Below, in pieces: positions 15,345 to 23,876 of a stretch of DNA of 64,000 nt. Within the stretch, counting starts at the first letter, position 1. Every line of letters starts with the position of its first letter. The position numbers were made by a program, and so were the translations under genes. The stretch comes from Kineococcus xinjiangensis (GTDB lineage Bacteria; Actinomycetota; Actinomycetes; Actinomycetales; Kineococcaceae). Location of the stretch: the NCBI RefSeq assembly GCF_002934625.1, contig NZ_PTJD01000001.1, positions 310,001 to 374,000 of the forward strand. Direction: 5' to 3'. The notes beneath the pieces are model-generated. The model was not told the DNA's origin, ran no database searches, and was given only the letters and a program-made list of their open reading frames with translations.

Positions 15345-17429
15345 TCAGCCGGGGGCGACCCCGGCGGCGAGGGTGCGGGCCGGCGCGCCGTAGAGGTAGC
15401 CCTGCGCCCGGTCGCAGCCGAGGCCGCGCAGCGCGACGTGCTGCGCGGCCGTCTCCACACCCTCGGCGATGACGGTCTTGCCCAGCGCGTGCGCGAGCGT
15501 GGTGACGGCCTCCACGACCGCGGTGCCGCCGCACCCGGTGCCCGAGGTCAGGTCGATCACGAAGCCGCGGTCGAGCTTCACCGTGTCGACGGGCAGCCGC
15601 TGCAGCGAGGTCAGCGAGGTCCAGCCGCTGCCGAAGTCGTCGAGCGCGACGCCGATCCCCCTGGCCCGCACCGCCTTCAGCACCTCGCCGGTGGCGTCCA
15701 GGTCGTCCGTCGTCACGCTCTCCGGCACCTCGACCTCCACCCGGGAGGGTGCGATGCCGCTGGCGGCCAGTGCCGCGTCGATGTCGTCGAGCAGCCCCGG
15801 GTGCGCCAGCTGCCGCGCGGAGAGGTTGATCGTCACGTACGGGGCGTCCTCCCCGTCCACGCCCGCCCAGCCCGCCGCGCCCGTCATGGCGGCCGTCAGC
15901 ACCCAGGCCCCCACGTCGACGATGAGGCCGCTCTCCTCGGCCAGCGGCAGGAACTCCGCCGGCAGCAGCACGCCCCGCTCGGGGTGGAGCCAGCGCAGCA
16001 GCGCCTCCGCGCCCACCGTGCGCCCGGAGGCGACGTCGATCTGCGGCTGGTAGTGCAGCTGCAGCTCCCCCTCGCCCAGGGCGCGGCGCAGCGCCACCTC
16101 CAGGTCCAGGCGGTCCCGGTTGCGCTGGTGCAGGTCCTGGTCGAACACCTCGAGGCGGTCCCTGCCGAAGCGCTTCGCCTCGTAGAGCGCCGTGTCCGCC
16201 TCGGCGAGCAGTTCCACCGCGCTGAGCGGGTGCCGGCCGCTGCTGGCGCCCATCGTGGTGGTCACCGGGGTCTCGCGCCCGGCCAGGCGGTAACCGCCCC
16301 GCAGGGCCGTGCGGATGCGCCTCGCGAGCGCGGTGAGCTCCGCGCGCGCAGCGGCCGCCGGCGGTGCGAGGTCCTCCGCCAGGACGACGAACTCGTCACC
16401 GCCGAGGCGCGCGACGACGTCGGCCGGCCGCACGGCGTGGCGCAGGCGCGCGGCGACCGCCTGCAGCAGCTCGTCACCGGCGGGGTGGCCGAGGGCGTCG
16501 TTGACCGCCTTGAAGTGGTCGACGTCGCAGAACACGACCCCGACGTGGGAGTCCTCCCGCTGGGTGCGGGCCATCGCGCGTTCCAGCTCGGCGGTGAGGA
16601 AGCGCCGGTTGGGCAGGCCGGTCAGCGGGTCGTGGAGGGCGTCGCGGCGCAGCCGGTCGGCGAGCTCGCGCTGCTCGGTGACGTCGCGCCAGTTGATGAC
16701 GACGCCCGCCACGGCGGGATCGGCGAGGTGGTTCGTGGCGCGCACGTGCACCCACCGCCAGTTCCCGGCGGCGTGGCGCAGCTGCAGCTCCAGCTCCACG
16801 GTCTCCCCCAGCCCCTCGGCCTCCAGCTGCTCGAACACCGTCTGCGCGAGGTCGAGCTGGTCGGGGTGGACGGCGGCGAAGACGTCCTCGCCGAGGACGT
16901 CGCGTCCCAGCACGCGCTCCGCGGCCGGGGTGACGTAGGAGATCCTGCGGTCCGCGCCGACGACCGTGACCACGTCGCTGGCGTGCTCCACCAGTGCCGT
17001 CAGCCGCTGCTCGCTGCGCTTGGTGGTCTCCGCCTGCTCGTGCTCCGCCGTCGAGTCGCGCCAGTGGACGACGAGGAGGTCGCCGGAGACGCGGATCCCG
17101 TGGGAGTACCAGCCGCCCCGCCAGTGCTCCTGCCCCTCGCGGACGGCCCCGGGCAGCTCGACGTCGCGGGAGCGGCCCTCCTCCAGCGCCTGCCGGAACT
17201 CCACGAAGAGGCTGTCGCGGACCTCCGGGACGAGCTCCAGCATGCGTCTGCCGGCCAGGGGCCCGAGCCCCACGAGCTGCACGGCGCGCTCGTTGGCCCG
17301 CAGGTACTCGAAGTCCACGACGGCGCCGCTGCCGTCGCGCACGGCGCGGCAGGCGACCCACGGGTCGCCGTCCGACCACACCGCGTCGAGGATCGCGGCA
17401 TCGACCGCCCCGAGCGGATCCGAGCCCAC
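15345..17429 (-). CDS. PAS-GGDEF-EAL cyclic-di-GMP turnover protein
   Basis: Cytoplasmic protein of 694 residues. Two PAS-like sensor domains (about 1-130 and 150-270) are followed by GGDEF (signature RLGGDEFVV) and EAL (GAEALLRWLHP, VTINLSARQL, DDFGSGWTSL, VIAEGVET, AQGYLYG). An inhibitory I-site RPAD sits five residues before GGDEF. The EAL residues I can check look intact; the usual E-x-TE-S motif reads EVPES, with Glu kept. Both synthesis and hydrolysis of c-di-GMP are possible. The GTG lies seven bases after TAGCGT (17442-17437), suggesting a leaderless mRNA. It is convergent with the chemoreceptor gene; both bear on motility. Confidence 0.93.
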   Translation of the reverse strand: MGSDPLGAVDAAILDAVWSDGDPWVACRAVRDGSGAVVDFEYLRANERAVQLVGLGPLAGRRMLELVPEVRDSLFVEFRQALEEGRSRDVELPGAVREGQEHWRGGWYSHGIRVSGDLLVVHWRDSTAEHEQAETTKRSEQRLTALVEHASDVVTVVGADRRISYVTPAAERVLGRDVLGEDVFAAVHPDQLDLAQTVFEQLEAEGLGETVELELQLRHAAGNWRWVHVRATNHLADPAVAGVVINWRDVTEQRELADRLRRDALHDPLTGLPNRRFLTAELERAMARTQREDSHVGVVFCDVDHFKAVNDALGHPAGDELLQAVAARLRHAVRPADVVARLGGDEFVVLAEDLAPPAAAARAELTALARRIRTALRGGYRLAGRETPVTTTMGASSGRHPLSAVELLAEADTALYEAKRFGRDRLEVFDQDLHQRNRDRLDLEVALRRALGEGELQLHYQPQIDVASGRTVGAEALLRWLHPERGVLLPAEFLPLAEESGLIVDVGAWVLTAAMTGAAGWAGVDGEDAPYVTINLSARQLAHPGLLDDIDAALAASGIAPSRVEVEVPESVTTDDLDATGEVLKAVRARGIGVALDDFGSGWTSLTSLQRLPVDTVKLDRGFVIDLTSGTGCGGTAVVEAVTTLAHALGKTVIAEGVETAAQHVALRGLGCDRAQGYLYGAPARTLAAGVAPG

Positions 17430-17520
17430 CCCGGGGACGCTACCGGGGCGACCGGCCCGGGACCAGAGCCGCGCCGGCGCCGTCTCGGTCCGCGGGCGTC
17501 GGCGGTGGCGGTGGCGGTCC

Positions 17521-18456
17521 TCAGCCGCCGCTGCCCGCCCGGATGACGTTGCGCGGCGGCTCACCCGCAGCCAGGCGGCGCACCTGCTCGGCGAGCAGCC
17601 GCAGCGCCCGAGGCCGGAAGGCCGAGGTGTTGCCGCCCACGTGCGGGGTGATGACGACCTGCGGGGCCCGCCACAGCGGGTGCTCCAGCGGCAGCGGCTC
17701 CGGGTCGGTGACGTCGAGCGCCGCCCACAGCCGGCCGGTGGCCAGCTCCGCCAGCAGCGCCTCGGTGTCCACCACCGGACCCCGCGCCACGTTGACGAGC
17801 AGGGCGCCGTCGGGCATGGCGGCGAGGAAGGCCGCGTCCACCAGGCCGCGGGTGCGCTCGGTGAGCGGGCAGGCCAGCACCACCAGGTCGTGCTGCGGCA
17901 GCAGGTCCGCGATGCCGTCGACGGAGTGCACCTGCACGTCGCCCTCCCGGCGGGCGCGCGTGCCGACGGCCGTCACGGCCACCTCCAGCGCGGCCAGGCG
18001 GGAGGCGGTCGCGCGCCCCACCCCGCCCCACCCGACGACGAGGGCGCGGCTGTCCGCCAGGGCCCGGCGGGCGCCGGCGCGCCAGGTGCCCTCCGCCTGC
18101 GCGCGCACGTCGGTGTCGATGCCGCGGCGGGAGGTGAGGGCGAGGGCCACGGCGAGTTCGGCGGTGGAGGTGTCGTGGACGCCGCCGGCGTTGCAGAACG
18201 TGACGTGCTCCGGCAGGCGCTCCAGCACCCCGTCGTAGCCGTTGCTCAGCGACTGCACGAGCCGCACCCCCGGCACGGCCGACAGCGCGTCGAGGGCGTC
18301 GGGCGGGCTCATGTACGGCGGGACCACCACGTCCGGGGCGGGTTCCGGCGCAGGGCCGGCCAGGTCCCACACCACGCCCGTCACCCCCGGCGGCAGCGGG
18401 CCGAGGTCCGCCAGCCAGGACGGGTCGGGCAGGGAGACGACGAGGGGACCGGGCAC
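17521..18456 (-). CDS. D-isomer-specific 2-hydroxyacid dehydrogenase
   Basis: NAD(P)-dependent oxidoreductase of 311 residues. The N-terminal substrate domain (VPPYMSPPDALDAL) precedes the nucleotide-binding domain with VVGWGGVGRATASRL, near residue 145. The catalytic triad residues are present: Arg in LLVNVARGPVVDTEALL, Glu in DVTDPEPLPLEHPLW, and His in VVITPHVGGNTSAF. The nucleotide motif is GWGGVG rather than the commoner GxGxIG. The substrate (glyoxylate, hydroxypyruvate or another 2-oxoacid) cannot be told. The GTG lies seven bases after TACGGT, so it is probably leaderless and divergent from the sugar dehydrogenase gene. Confidence 0.9.
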   Translation of the reverse strand: MPGPLVVSLPDPSWLADLGPLPPGVTGVVWDLAGPAPEPAPDVVVPPYMSPPDALDALSAVPGVRLVQSLSNGYDGVLERLPEHVTFCNAGGVHDTSTAELAVALALTSRRGIDTDVRAQAEGTWRAGARRALADSRALVVGWGGVGRATASRLAALEVAVTAVGTRARREGDVQVHSVDGIADLLPQHDLVVLACPLTERTRGLVDAAFLAAMPDGALLVNVARGPVVDTEALLAELATGRLWAALDVTDPEPLPLEHPLWRAPQVVITPHVGGNTSAFRPRALRLLAEQVRRLAAGEPPRNVIRAGSGG

Positions 18457-18529
18457 GCGCAGCACCGTAACGGCCCGCGCAGCGGCGCAGGAGGGTGCGG
18501 GTGGGCGGCGTCGGTCGCAGGATGGGTCC

Positions 18530-19759
18530 ATGCCCCCTCCGCTGAGTTCCGGCAGGCTCTTCCCCGGCAGGCCCGGTCCCGGTCGGCGCGGCCCGGCTGC
18601 CGCCCTGGTGGCGATGCTGGCGCTGGCCGCGGGCGCCGGCTGCACCGCGGAGCGCACCCCCACCGCCTCCGCGCCCTCACCGGCGCCGCCGTCGCCCTCG
18701 TCGTCCGGCCCGGAGCAGCCCACCCCACCGGAGTCGCCCACCGCCTCGCCCGAGCCCGGCGCCCTGCCCGCCGGGGTCCCCGGCCGGCCGCAGGACATCG
18801 CCACCGGCCTCGACGTGCCGTGGGACGTCGCCGTCCTCCCCGACGGCACGGCGTTCGTGACCCTGCGCAACCAGGCGCGGGTGCTGCGGGTCGGCCCCGG
18901 CAGCGTCTCGGCGGTCCCCGCGCCCGGTCCCGACGGAAGGGTTCCCGACGTGGCGGCGGAGGGCGAGGGCGGACTGCTCGGCATCGCGCTGTCGCCGCAG
19001 TTCGAGCAGGACAACGAGGTGTTCCTGTACCTCACGACCCGCCAGGACAACCGGGTCGTGCGGATGACCCACCGCGACGGCCGGCTCATCAACCCCGAGG
19101 TGGTGCTGTCGGGCATCCCGCGGGCGAAGGTCCACAACGGCGGCCGGATCCGCTTCGGGCCCGACGGGATGCTCTACGTCGCAACGGGCGACGCGGCGGA
19201 CCGCACCGCCTCGCAGGACCCGCGGAGCCTGGGCGGGAAGATCCTGCGGATGACGCCCGACGGGCAGGCACCGGAGGACAACCCCACTCCCGGCTCCCTC
19301 GTCTACTCCCTCGGGCACCGCAACGTGCAGGGCCTGGGCTGGGACTCCGCCGGGCGCCTCTACGCCTCCGAGTTCGGCCAGAACGAGTTCGACGAGCTGA
19401 ACCTCATCCGCCCCGGCGCCAACTACGGCTGGCCCGAGGTCGAGGGCGCGGACGACGGCGGGGGCCGCTTCGAACTGCCGCTGCAGACCTGGACGCCGGA
19501 GGAGGCCTCACCCAGCGGGATCGCCGTGACGGACGACGCGGTCTGGGTGGCGTCGCTGCGCGGGGAGCGGCTGTGGCGGGTGCCGCTGACCCCCGACGGG
19601 GCCACCGGCACGCCGGAGCCCTACCTGGAGGACACCCTCGGGCGCCTGCGCTCGGTGGACGTCGGCCCCGACGGAACCCTGTGGCTGCTCACCAGCAACA
19701 CCTTCCGGGGCGAACTGCGGCCGGGCGACGACCGGCTCGTCAGCCTGCCCCTGCAGTGA
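18530..19759 (+). CDS. PQQ-dependent sugar dehydrogenase-like lipoprotein
   Basis: 409 residues. A signal sequence with a lipoprotein-like cysteine (ALAAGAGC, near residue 38) is followed by a Thr/Pro/Ser-rich linker to about residue 85, then a six-bladed beta-propeller of the soluble glucose/sorbosone dehydrogenase family: IATGLDVPWDVAVLPDG, GGLLGIALSPQF, HNGGRIRFGPDGMLYVATGD, SLGGKILRM, YSLGHRNVQGLGWD, GANYGWPEVEG. These are the usual PQQ/calcium blade motifs. It should act outside the membrane; substrate and electron acceptor are unknown. The ATG lies six bases after CAGGAT, matching the leaderless pattern. Confidence 0.9.
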   Translation: MPPPLSSGRLFPGRPGPGRRGPAAALVAMLALAAGAGCTAERTPTASAPSPAPPSPSSSGPEQPTPPESPTASPEPGALPAGVPGRPQDIATGLDVPWDVAVLPDGTAFVTLRNQARVLRVGPGSVSAVPAPGPDGRVPDVAAEGEGGLLGIALSPQFEQDNEVFLYLTTRQDNRVVRMTHRDGRLINPEVVLSGIPRAKVHNGGRIRFGPDGMLYVATGDAADRTASQDPRSLGGKILRMTPDGQAPEDNPTPGSLVYSLGHRNVQGLGWDSAGRLYASEFGQNEFDELNLIRPGANYGWPEVEGADDGGGRFELPLQTWTPEEASPSGIAVTDDAVWVASLRGERLWRVPLTPDGATGTPEPYLEDTLGRLRSVDVGPDGTLWLLTSNTFRGELRPGDDRLVSLPLQ

Positions 19760-19769
19760 GGCGGCCGTC

Positions 19770-20315
19770 GTGCCCGGCGCCCGGGAGCGCACCCTCGTCG
19801 TCTGCGCCGCGTTCGACGCGGACCTGGAGGCGGGCCTGGGGCGGCTGCAGGGATCGTTGCGGCAGGCGGGGGTCCGCGTTCCGCACCCGCCCCGGCACCG
19901 CCCGCACCTGACCCTCCTGGGCGGGGCCTGCCCGGAGCCGGAGACCGCGCGGGTCCTGGACGCCGTGGCGGGCGCGGCCGCCGAGACGGCGCCGGTCGAG
20001 GTCGTCCTGGACCGGGCCGGCACGTTCCGCGGCGGGGCGGTCCTGTGGGCCGGTCCCGGCGACACCGCCGCCCTCGCGCGCTGGCACGGCGACGCCGTCG
20101 CCGCCGTCGAGCGCCACGGCGTCGTGAACGAACTCGGCACGGCCCGGCCCGGCCGGTGGGCTCCGCACTGCACGCTGGCCCGGCGCGTCCGGGACGTCCC
20201 GGCGGCCGTGCGCACCGTGGAGGCCGGTCTCCCGCTGGCCGGGCGGGTGGTCGCCCTCGTCGTCCTGGAGGTGGGCGGCGCGGGCGACCTGCTCTCCGTC
20301 GCGTTGCGCCATTGA
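19770..20315 (+). CDS. 2H phosphoesterase (2'-5' RNA ligase family)
   Basis: 181 residues with the two HxT motifs that define 2H phosphoesterases: HLTLLGG near residue 47 and HCTLARR near residue 132. The family includes LigT/ThpR, which acts on 2',3'-cyclic phosphates of RNA. The GTG lies ten bases after the preceding stop, with a GAGG nearby, so it is probably translated from the sugar dehydrogenase transcript. The biological substrate is unknown. Length and motif spacing are normal. Confidence 0.85.
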   Translation: MPGARERTLVVCAAFDADLEAGLGRLQGSLRQAGVRVPHPPRHRPHLTLLGGACPEPETARVLDAVAGAAAETAPVEVVLDRAGTFRGGAVLWAGPGDTAALARWHGDAVAAVERHGVVNELGTARPGRWAPHCTLARRVRDVPAAVRTVEAGLPLAGRVVALVVLEVGGAGDLLSVALRH

Positions 20316-20351
20316 CCCCACGATCCGCTGAGCGGCTGCCAGGATGCCGCG

Positions 20352-20762
20352 GTGGACTACGTGGACACCTTCATCACCGTCGCCGAGGACTGCGCCGCCC
20401 AGACGGGCGTCGTGCCGAAGCCGCGCGGCGGCAGGGACACCGTCGCCGTCCTGCAGCACCGGATGATCTCCGCGGCGCCGTACCGCCTCACGCAGGGCGA
20501 CGTCCTGTTCTCCACGTGGCTGCTGCAGCAGGGCGTCGACCCCGCGACCGTTCCCCCGGAGGACCCCCGCCGGGCGGAGTTCTTCGCGGTGGACCGCGCC
20601 TGCCTGCGCGCCTCCCCGCTGCCGAAGACCCACGGCTGGGGCCTGCACTTCGACGCCGAGGGCCGCGTCGCGCTCGTCGCGGTCGACGACCCCCGCTACG
20701 CGGACCTGCACGACAGCGCCGGCAAGGTCGTGAAGGCGATGCGGTCGAGCCGGGCCCGCTGA
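20352..20762 (+). CDS. DUF6157-like protein
   Basis: 136 residues resembling the DUF6157 family as I recall it: DYVDTFITVAEDC at the N terminus, VAVLQHRMISAAPYRLTQGD and DVLFSTWLLQQGV, then KTHGWGLHFDAEGRVAL. Function unknown, probably cytoplasmic, with no signal peptide. The GTG lies six bases after CAGGAT (20340-20345), the leaderless arrangement also seen at the sugar dehydrogenase and DUF445 genes. The end abuts a decayed SDR gene on the other strand. Confidence 0.8.
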   Translation: MDYVDTFITVAEDCAAQTGVVPKPRGGRDTVAVLQHRMISAAPYRLTQGDVLFSTWLLQQGVDPATVPPEDPRRAEFFAVDRACLRASPLPKTHGWGLHFDAEGRVALVAVDDPRYADLHDSAGKVVKAMRSSRAR

Positions 20763-20994
20763 GGCGCGGGCCCGCTCCGCGGCCGCCTGCTCGGGGCCCG
20801 ACACGTCGAAGCCGACCGCGCTGGCCCGTCCTCCGTCCGCGACGATGGAGGACGCCACCTGCTTCGCCGCGTCCTCGCGGAGGTCCCCCCACCCACACGT
20901 GGGCGCCCGCGGCGGCCAACTCGCGGCTGAGGGCGGCTCCCAGCCCGCTGCCGGCACCGGTCACGAGGGCGACCTCGCCGTTCAGGCCGACCAC
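20763..20994 (-). pseudogene. Decayed short-chain dehydrogenase/reductase (5' fragment)
   Basis: A GTG at 20994, preceded by AGGAGG, opens the N terminus of an SDR enzyme: LNGEVALVTGAGSGLGAALS, with the TGxxxGxG cofactor motif, then AAAGAHVWVG. At a G-run near 20893 the frame shifts by one extra base; the homology resumes as DLREDAAKQVASSIVADGG and VGFDVSGPEQA. It then stops at about the end of the convergent DUF6157 gene, so some 180 residues including the Ser-Tyr-Lys catalytic site are missing. Frameshift plus truncation make it non-functional. Confidence 0.8.
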
Positions 20995-21146
20995 TGCCTC
21001 CTGCGCGCGCTCGACGGGCACCGCCCCGAGCGGATGCCGTGCCCTGCGGGCACCGACAGTGGTGATCGGGATCCGCTGCGGCGCGCGGGAACCGCGGCGG
21101 GGCGCCGCGGGCCGGCGCCCCGAGCACCCCGCCGCGGCATCGTCGG

Positions 21147-21953
21147 TCAGCAGCGCGGGTAGAGGCCGTCCGCGCGCAGTTCCGGGTCCTGCGGCCACAG
21201 CTCCGTCGCCACACCCTCGCCCGGGAGGAAGCCCACGATGCCGCCCTGGAAGAGCTGGACGACGGCACCCGGCGGGAGTTCGAGCTCGGGGAAGGCGCCC
21301 TCGTGGGTCACGGGGAAGCCGAGGCAGCCACCCTCCCAGCCGGCCCGCCCGTAGGCGTTGCGGATCTCGCCCACGACCGGGTGCGCACCGGAGTCGGGCG
21401 ACCAGTAGATCGAGCCGCCCTGGAAGACGTTGTAGGCACCGCGCCCGTTCGGGGTGCGGACCTCGTCGGTCACGGGGAAGCCGAGCCGACCCTCCTCCCA
21501 GCCGAGGGTCCCGTAGCGGGCGTGGATCGCACCGCGCACCGCGCGCGCCCCGGTCTGCGGTGACCAGTACACGGTCCCGCCCTGGAAGACGTTGTAGGCA
21601 CCGCGCCCGTTGTCGGTGCGGGTCTCGTTCGAGACGGGGAAGCCCAGGGGGCCGTTCTCCCAGCCGTGCCGCCCCCAGGCGGCGCGGACGTCCCCGTGGA
21701 CCTCCCAGGAGCCGGTCGCCGGGGACCAGTAGATGGAGCCCCGCTCGAACTGGACGTAGGCACCACGCCCATCGGGAGTGCGGATCTCGGGGGTGGTCGG
21801 GTGCCCGAGGAGACCGCCTGCGCCGCCGAGGGATTCGTAGCGGAGGCCGATGTCCCCACCGACCCTGGGGTCGGCCTGGGCGGGGGCGGCCGCGGTCACG
21901 ACGACCGCGAGGGCAGCCACTGCTCCGGCCGCGCGGAGCTTCCACGAAGTCAT
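21147..21953 (-). CDS. Secreted LGFP-repeat protein
   Basis: 268 residues. A signal peptide (WKLRAAGAVAALAVVVTAAAPAQA, cut before DPRVGG) is followed by four or five tandem repeats of about 50 residues containing LGFP or LGHP (GLLGHPTTPEIRT, PLGFPVSNETRT, RLGFPVTDEVRT, CLGFPVTHEGAF) and blocks such as GRGAYNVFQGGSIYWSP. LGFP repeats are thought to anchor or stabilise proteins at the actinobacterial cell wall. There is no attached enzyme domain, so this is a stand-alone repeat protein. The ATG lies six bases after TACGGT (21965-21960), suggesting a leaderless mRNA. Confidence 0.88.
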   Translation of the reverse strand: MTSWKLRAAGAVAALAVVVTAAAPAQADPRVGGDIGLRYESLGGAGGLLGHPTTPEIRTPDGRGAYVQFERGSIYWSPATGSWEVHGDVRAAWGRHGWENGPLGFPVSNETRTDNGRGAYNVFQGGTVYWSPQTGARAVRGAIHARYGTLGWEEGRLGFPVTDEVRTPNGRGAYNVFQGGSIYWSPDSGAHPVVGEIRNAYGRAGWEGGCLGFPVTHEGAFPELELPPGAVVQLFQGGIVGFLPGEGVATELWPQDPELRADGLYPRC

Positions 21954-22202
21954 GCGTCGACCGTAGGCAGCCGGCCGCGCTGCCCGGCGCGGAACGTCAC
22001 CCGGGCCCACCGGGCGGCCCAGCGGCCATCACCCGAGGAGACGCACGAGGTGCCGGAGAGGCACGGCTGCCGACCTGGCGGGCAGCTCGGCAGCGGGGAG
22101 GGCCCGTGGCCGCGTCCGGCCCGTCCGCGGGCTCCCCGTCAGCGTCCGCCGCCCCGCAGCCGGGCTCTGTCGGTGCCGTGTGGTCGGGTGTGCACCGCGC
22201 CG

Positions 22203-22263
22203 CCCCGCGGTCGCGCGGTGGGGAAGCCTGCGCGACCGCGGGGACGGCGACCAGTTCCCCACC
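22203..22263. other. Overlapping inverted repeats (possible pseudoknot) in a 390-base gene-free stretch
   Basis: The gap 21954-22343 between the LGFP gene and gatB contains no convincing gene. Within it CCCCGCGGTCGCGC (22203-22216) pairs perfectly with 22230-22243 (14 bp), while GGTGGGGAA in its loop (22217-22225) pairs perfectly with TTCCCCACC (22255-22263). The interleaved order allows an H-type pseudoknot or two exclusive hairpins. The role is unknown; the rest of the gap shows only the gatB terminator. Confidence 0.5.
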
Positions 22264-22289
22264 CCCGCGAGCGCATGGCGCCCCGGACG

Positions 22290-22327
22290 GCGAGGGCCCG
22301 CACCGGGGTTCCGGTGCGGGCCCTCGC
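22290..22327 (-). terminator. Terminator hairpin after gatB
   Basis: A perfect 17-bp stem (22290-22306 with 22311-22327) and loop GGTT lie 17 bases beyond the gatB stop. There is no T-tract, but the stem is very stable. It should end the gatCAB transcript. Confidence 0.8.
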
Positions 22328-22343
22328 GCTGCGTCGTCGGCCG

Positions 22344-23876
22344 TCAGCTCGCGCCGACGCGCTCCAGCACCAGCTCGCGCACGCGCGCCGCGTCGGCCTG
22401 CCCGCGCATCTCCTTCATGACCGCGCCGATGAGCGCACCGGCCGCCTGCACCTTCCCGCCGCGGATCTTCTCCGCGACGCCCGGGTTGGCGGCGATGGCC
22501 GCGTCGACGGCTGCGGTGAGCGCGGAGTCGTCGGAGACGACCGCCAGGCCCCGCTTCTCCACGACCTCCGCCGGGGAACCCTCACCGGCCAGGACGCCCT
22601 CCAGCGCCGTGCGGGCGAGGCGGTCCGTCAGCGTCCCCGCGTCCACGAGCCCCTGCAGCTCGGCCACCTGCTGCGGGGTGACGGGCGAGGAGGCCAGGTC
22701 GATGCCCTCCGCGTTGGCGCGGCGGGCGATCTCCCCCGTCCACCACTTGCGGGCGCTCACCGGCGAGGCCCCGGCCGCGACGGTCGCCTCGACCAGGTCC
22801 AGCGCCCCGGCGTTGACGACGTCGCGCAGCTCCAGGTCGGAGAAGCCCCACTCGGACTGCAGGCGCCGGCGCCGGGCCGCCGGGGGCTCCGGCAGGGTCG
22901 CGCGCAGCTCCTCCACCCACGCCGGGTCCGGCGCGATGGGCACCAGGTCCGGCTCGGGGAAGTAGCGGTAGTCCTCCGCGTCGGACTTCTCCCGACCCGA
23001 CGTCGTCAGGCCCGTGTCCTCGTGCCAGTGGCGGGTCTCCTGCACGACGCGCTGCCCGGCGCGCAGCAGCCCGGCGTGCCGGCCGATCTCGTAGCGGACC
23101 GCGCGCTCCACCGAGCGCAGGGAGTTGACGTTCTTCGTCTCCGAGCGGGTGCCCAGCGGCGCGTCCGGGGAGGGGCGCAGCGACAGGTTCACGTCGCAGC
23201 GCATCGAGCCCTGCTCCATCTTCACGTCGGAGACGTCGAGGCTGCGCAGCAGGTCCCGCAACGTCGCCACGTACGCCTTCGCCACCTCCGGTGCGCGCCG
23301 GCCCGCGCCGGTCAGCGGCCGGGTGACGATCTCGATGAGCGGGATGCCGGCGCGGTTGTAGTCGACGAGGGAGTACTCCGCGCCGTGGATGCGCCCGGTG
23401 GAACCGCCGACGTGGGAGGACTTCCCGGTGTCCTCCTCCATGTGGGCGCGCTCGATCTGCACGCGGTAGGTGAACGCCTCCCCCGTGCCGTCCTCCGACG
23501 CCGGGACGTCCACGTCGAGCCAGCCGTCGAAGGCGATCGGCTCGTCGTACTGCGACGTCTGGAAGTTCTTCGGCATGTCCGGGTAGAAGTAGTTCTTCCG
23601 CGCGAACCGGCACTGCGACGCGATGGTGCAGTTCAGGGCCAGGCCGATCCGGATCGCCGACTCCAGCGCCTTCGCGTTCAGCACCGGCAGCGAACCGGGC
23701 AGGCCCAGGCTCACCGGGTCCACCTGCGTGTTCGGGTCCGCGCCGAACTCGGTCGGCGCGGCGGAGAACATCTTCGTCACCGTCGACAGCTCGACGTGGA
23801 CCTCCAGGCCCATCACCGGGTCGAACTGCGCGACGGCCTCCTCGAAGGGGACGTTGCCGATCTCCGTGGTGCTCAT
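22344..23876 (-). CDS. gatB: Glutamyl/aspartyl-tRNA amidotransferase subunit B
   Basis: 510-residue tRNA-binding kinase subunit of GatCAB, which activates and amidates Glu-tRNA(Gln) or Asp-tRNA(Asn). Family motifs: [65 protein letters not shown] and [10 protein letters not shown]. The C-terminal YqeY-like domain (from about residue 370) ends in the normal place. The ATG overlaps the gatA stop by four bases. Its presence usually means that at least one of GlnRS or AsnRS is missing from the genome. Confidence 0.97.
   Translation of the reverse strand: MSTTEIGNVPFEEAVAQFDPVMGLEVHVELSTVTKMFSAAPTEFGADPNTQVDPVSLGLPGSLPVLNAKALESAIRIGLALNCTIASQCRFARKNYFYPDMPKNFQTSQYDEPIAFDGWLDVDVPASEDGTGEAFTYRVQIERAHMEEDTGKSSHVGGSTGRIHGAEYSLVDYNRAGIPLIEIVTRPLTGAGRRAPEVAKAYVATLRDLLRSLDVSDVKMEQGSMRCDVNLSLRPSPDAPLGTRSETKNVNSLRSVERAVRYEIGRHAGLLRAGQRVVQETRHWHEDTGLTTSGREKSDAEDYRYFPEPDLVPIAPDPAWVEELRATLPEPPAARRRRLQSEWGFSDLELRDVVNAGALDLVEATVAAGASPVSARKWWTGEIARRANAEGIDLASSPVTPQQVAELQGLVDAGTLTDRLARTALEGVLAGEGSPAEVVEKRGLAVVSDDSALTAAVDAAIAANPGVAEKIRGGKVQAAGALIGAVMKEMRGQADAARVRELVLERVGAS

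Noticed and set aside
22029-22262. A 77-codon minus-strand frame in the gap before gatB
   Set aside because: Arg/Pro/Ser-rich translation, no ribosome-binding site or box, and it overlaps the interleaved inverted repeats, which better explain the sequence.
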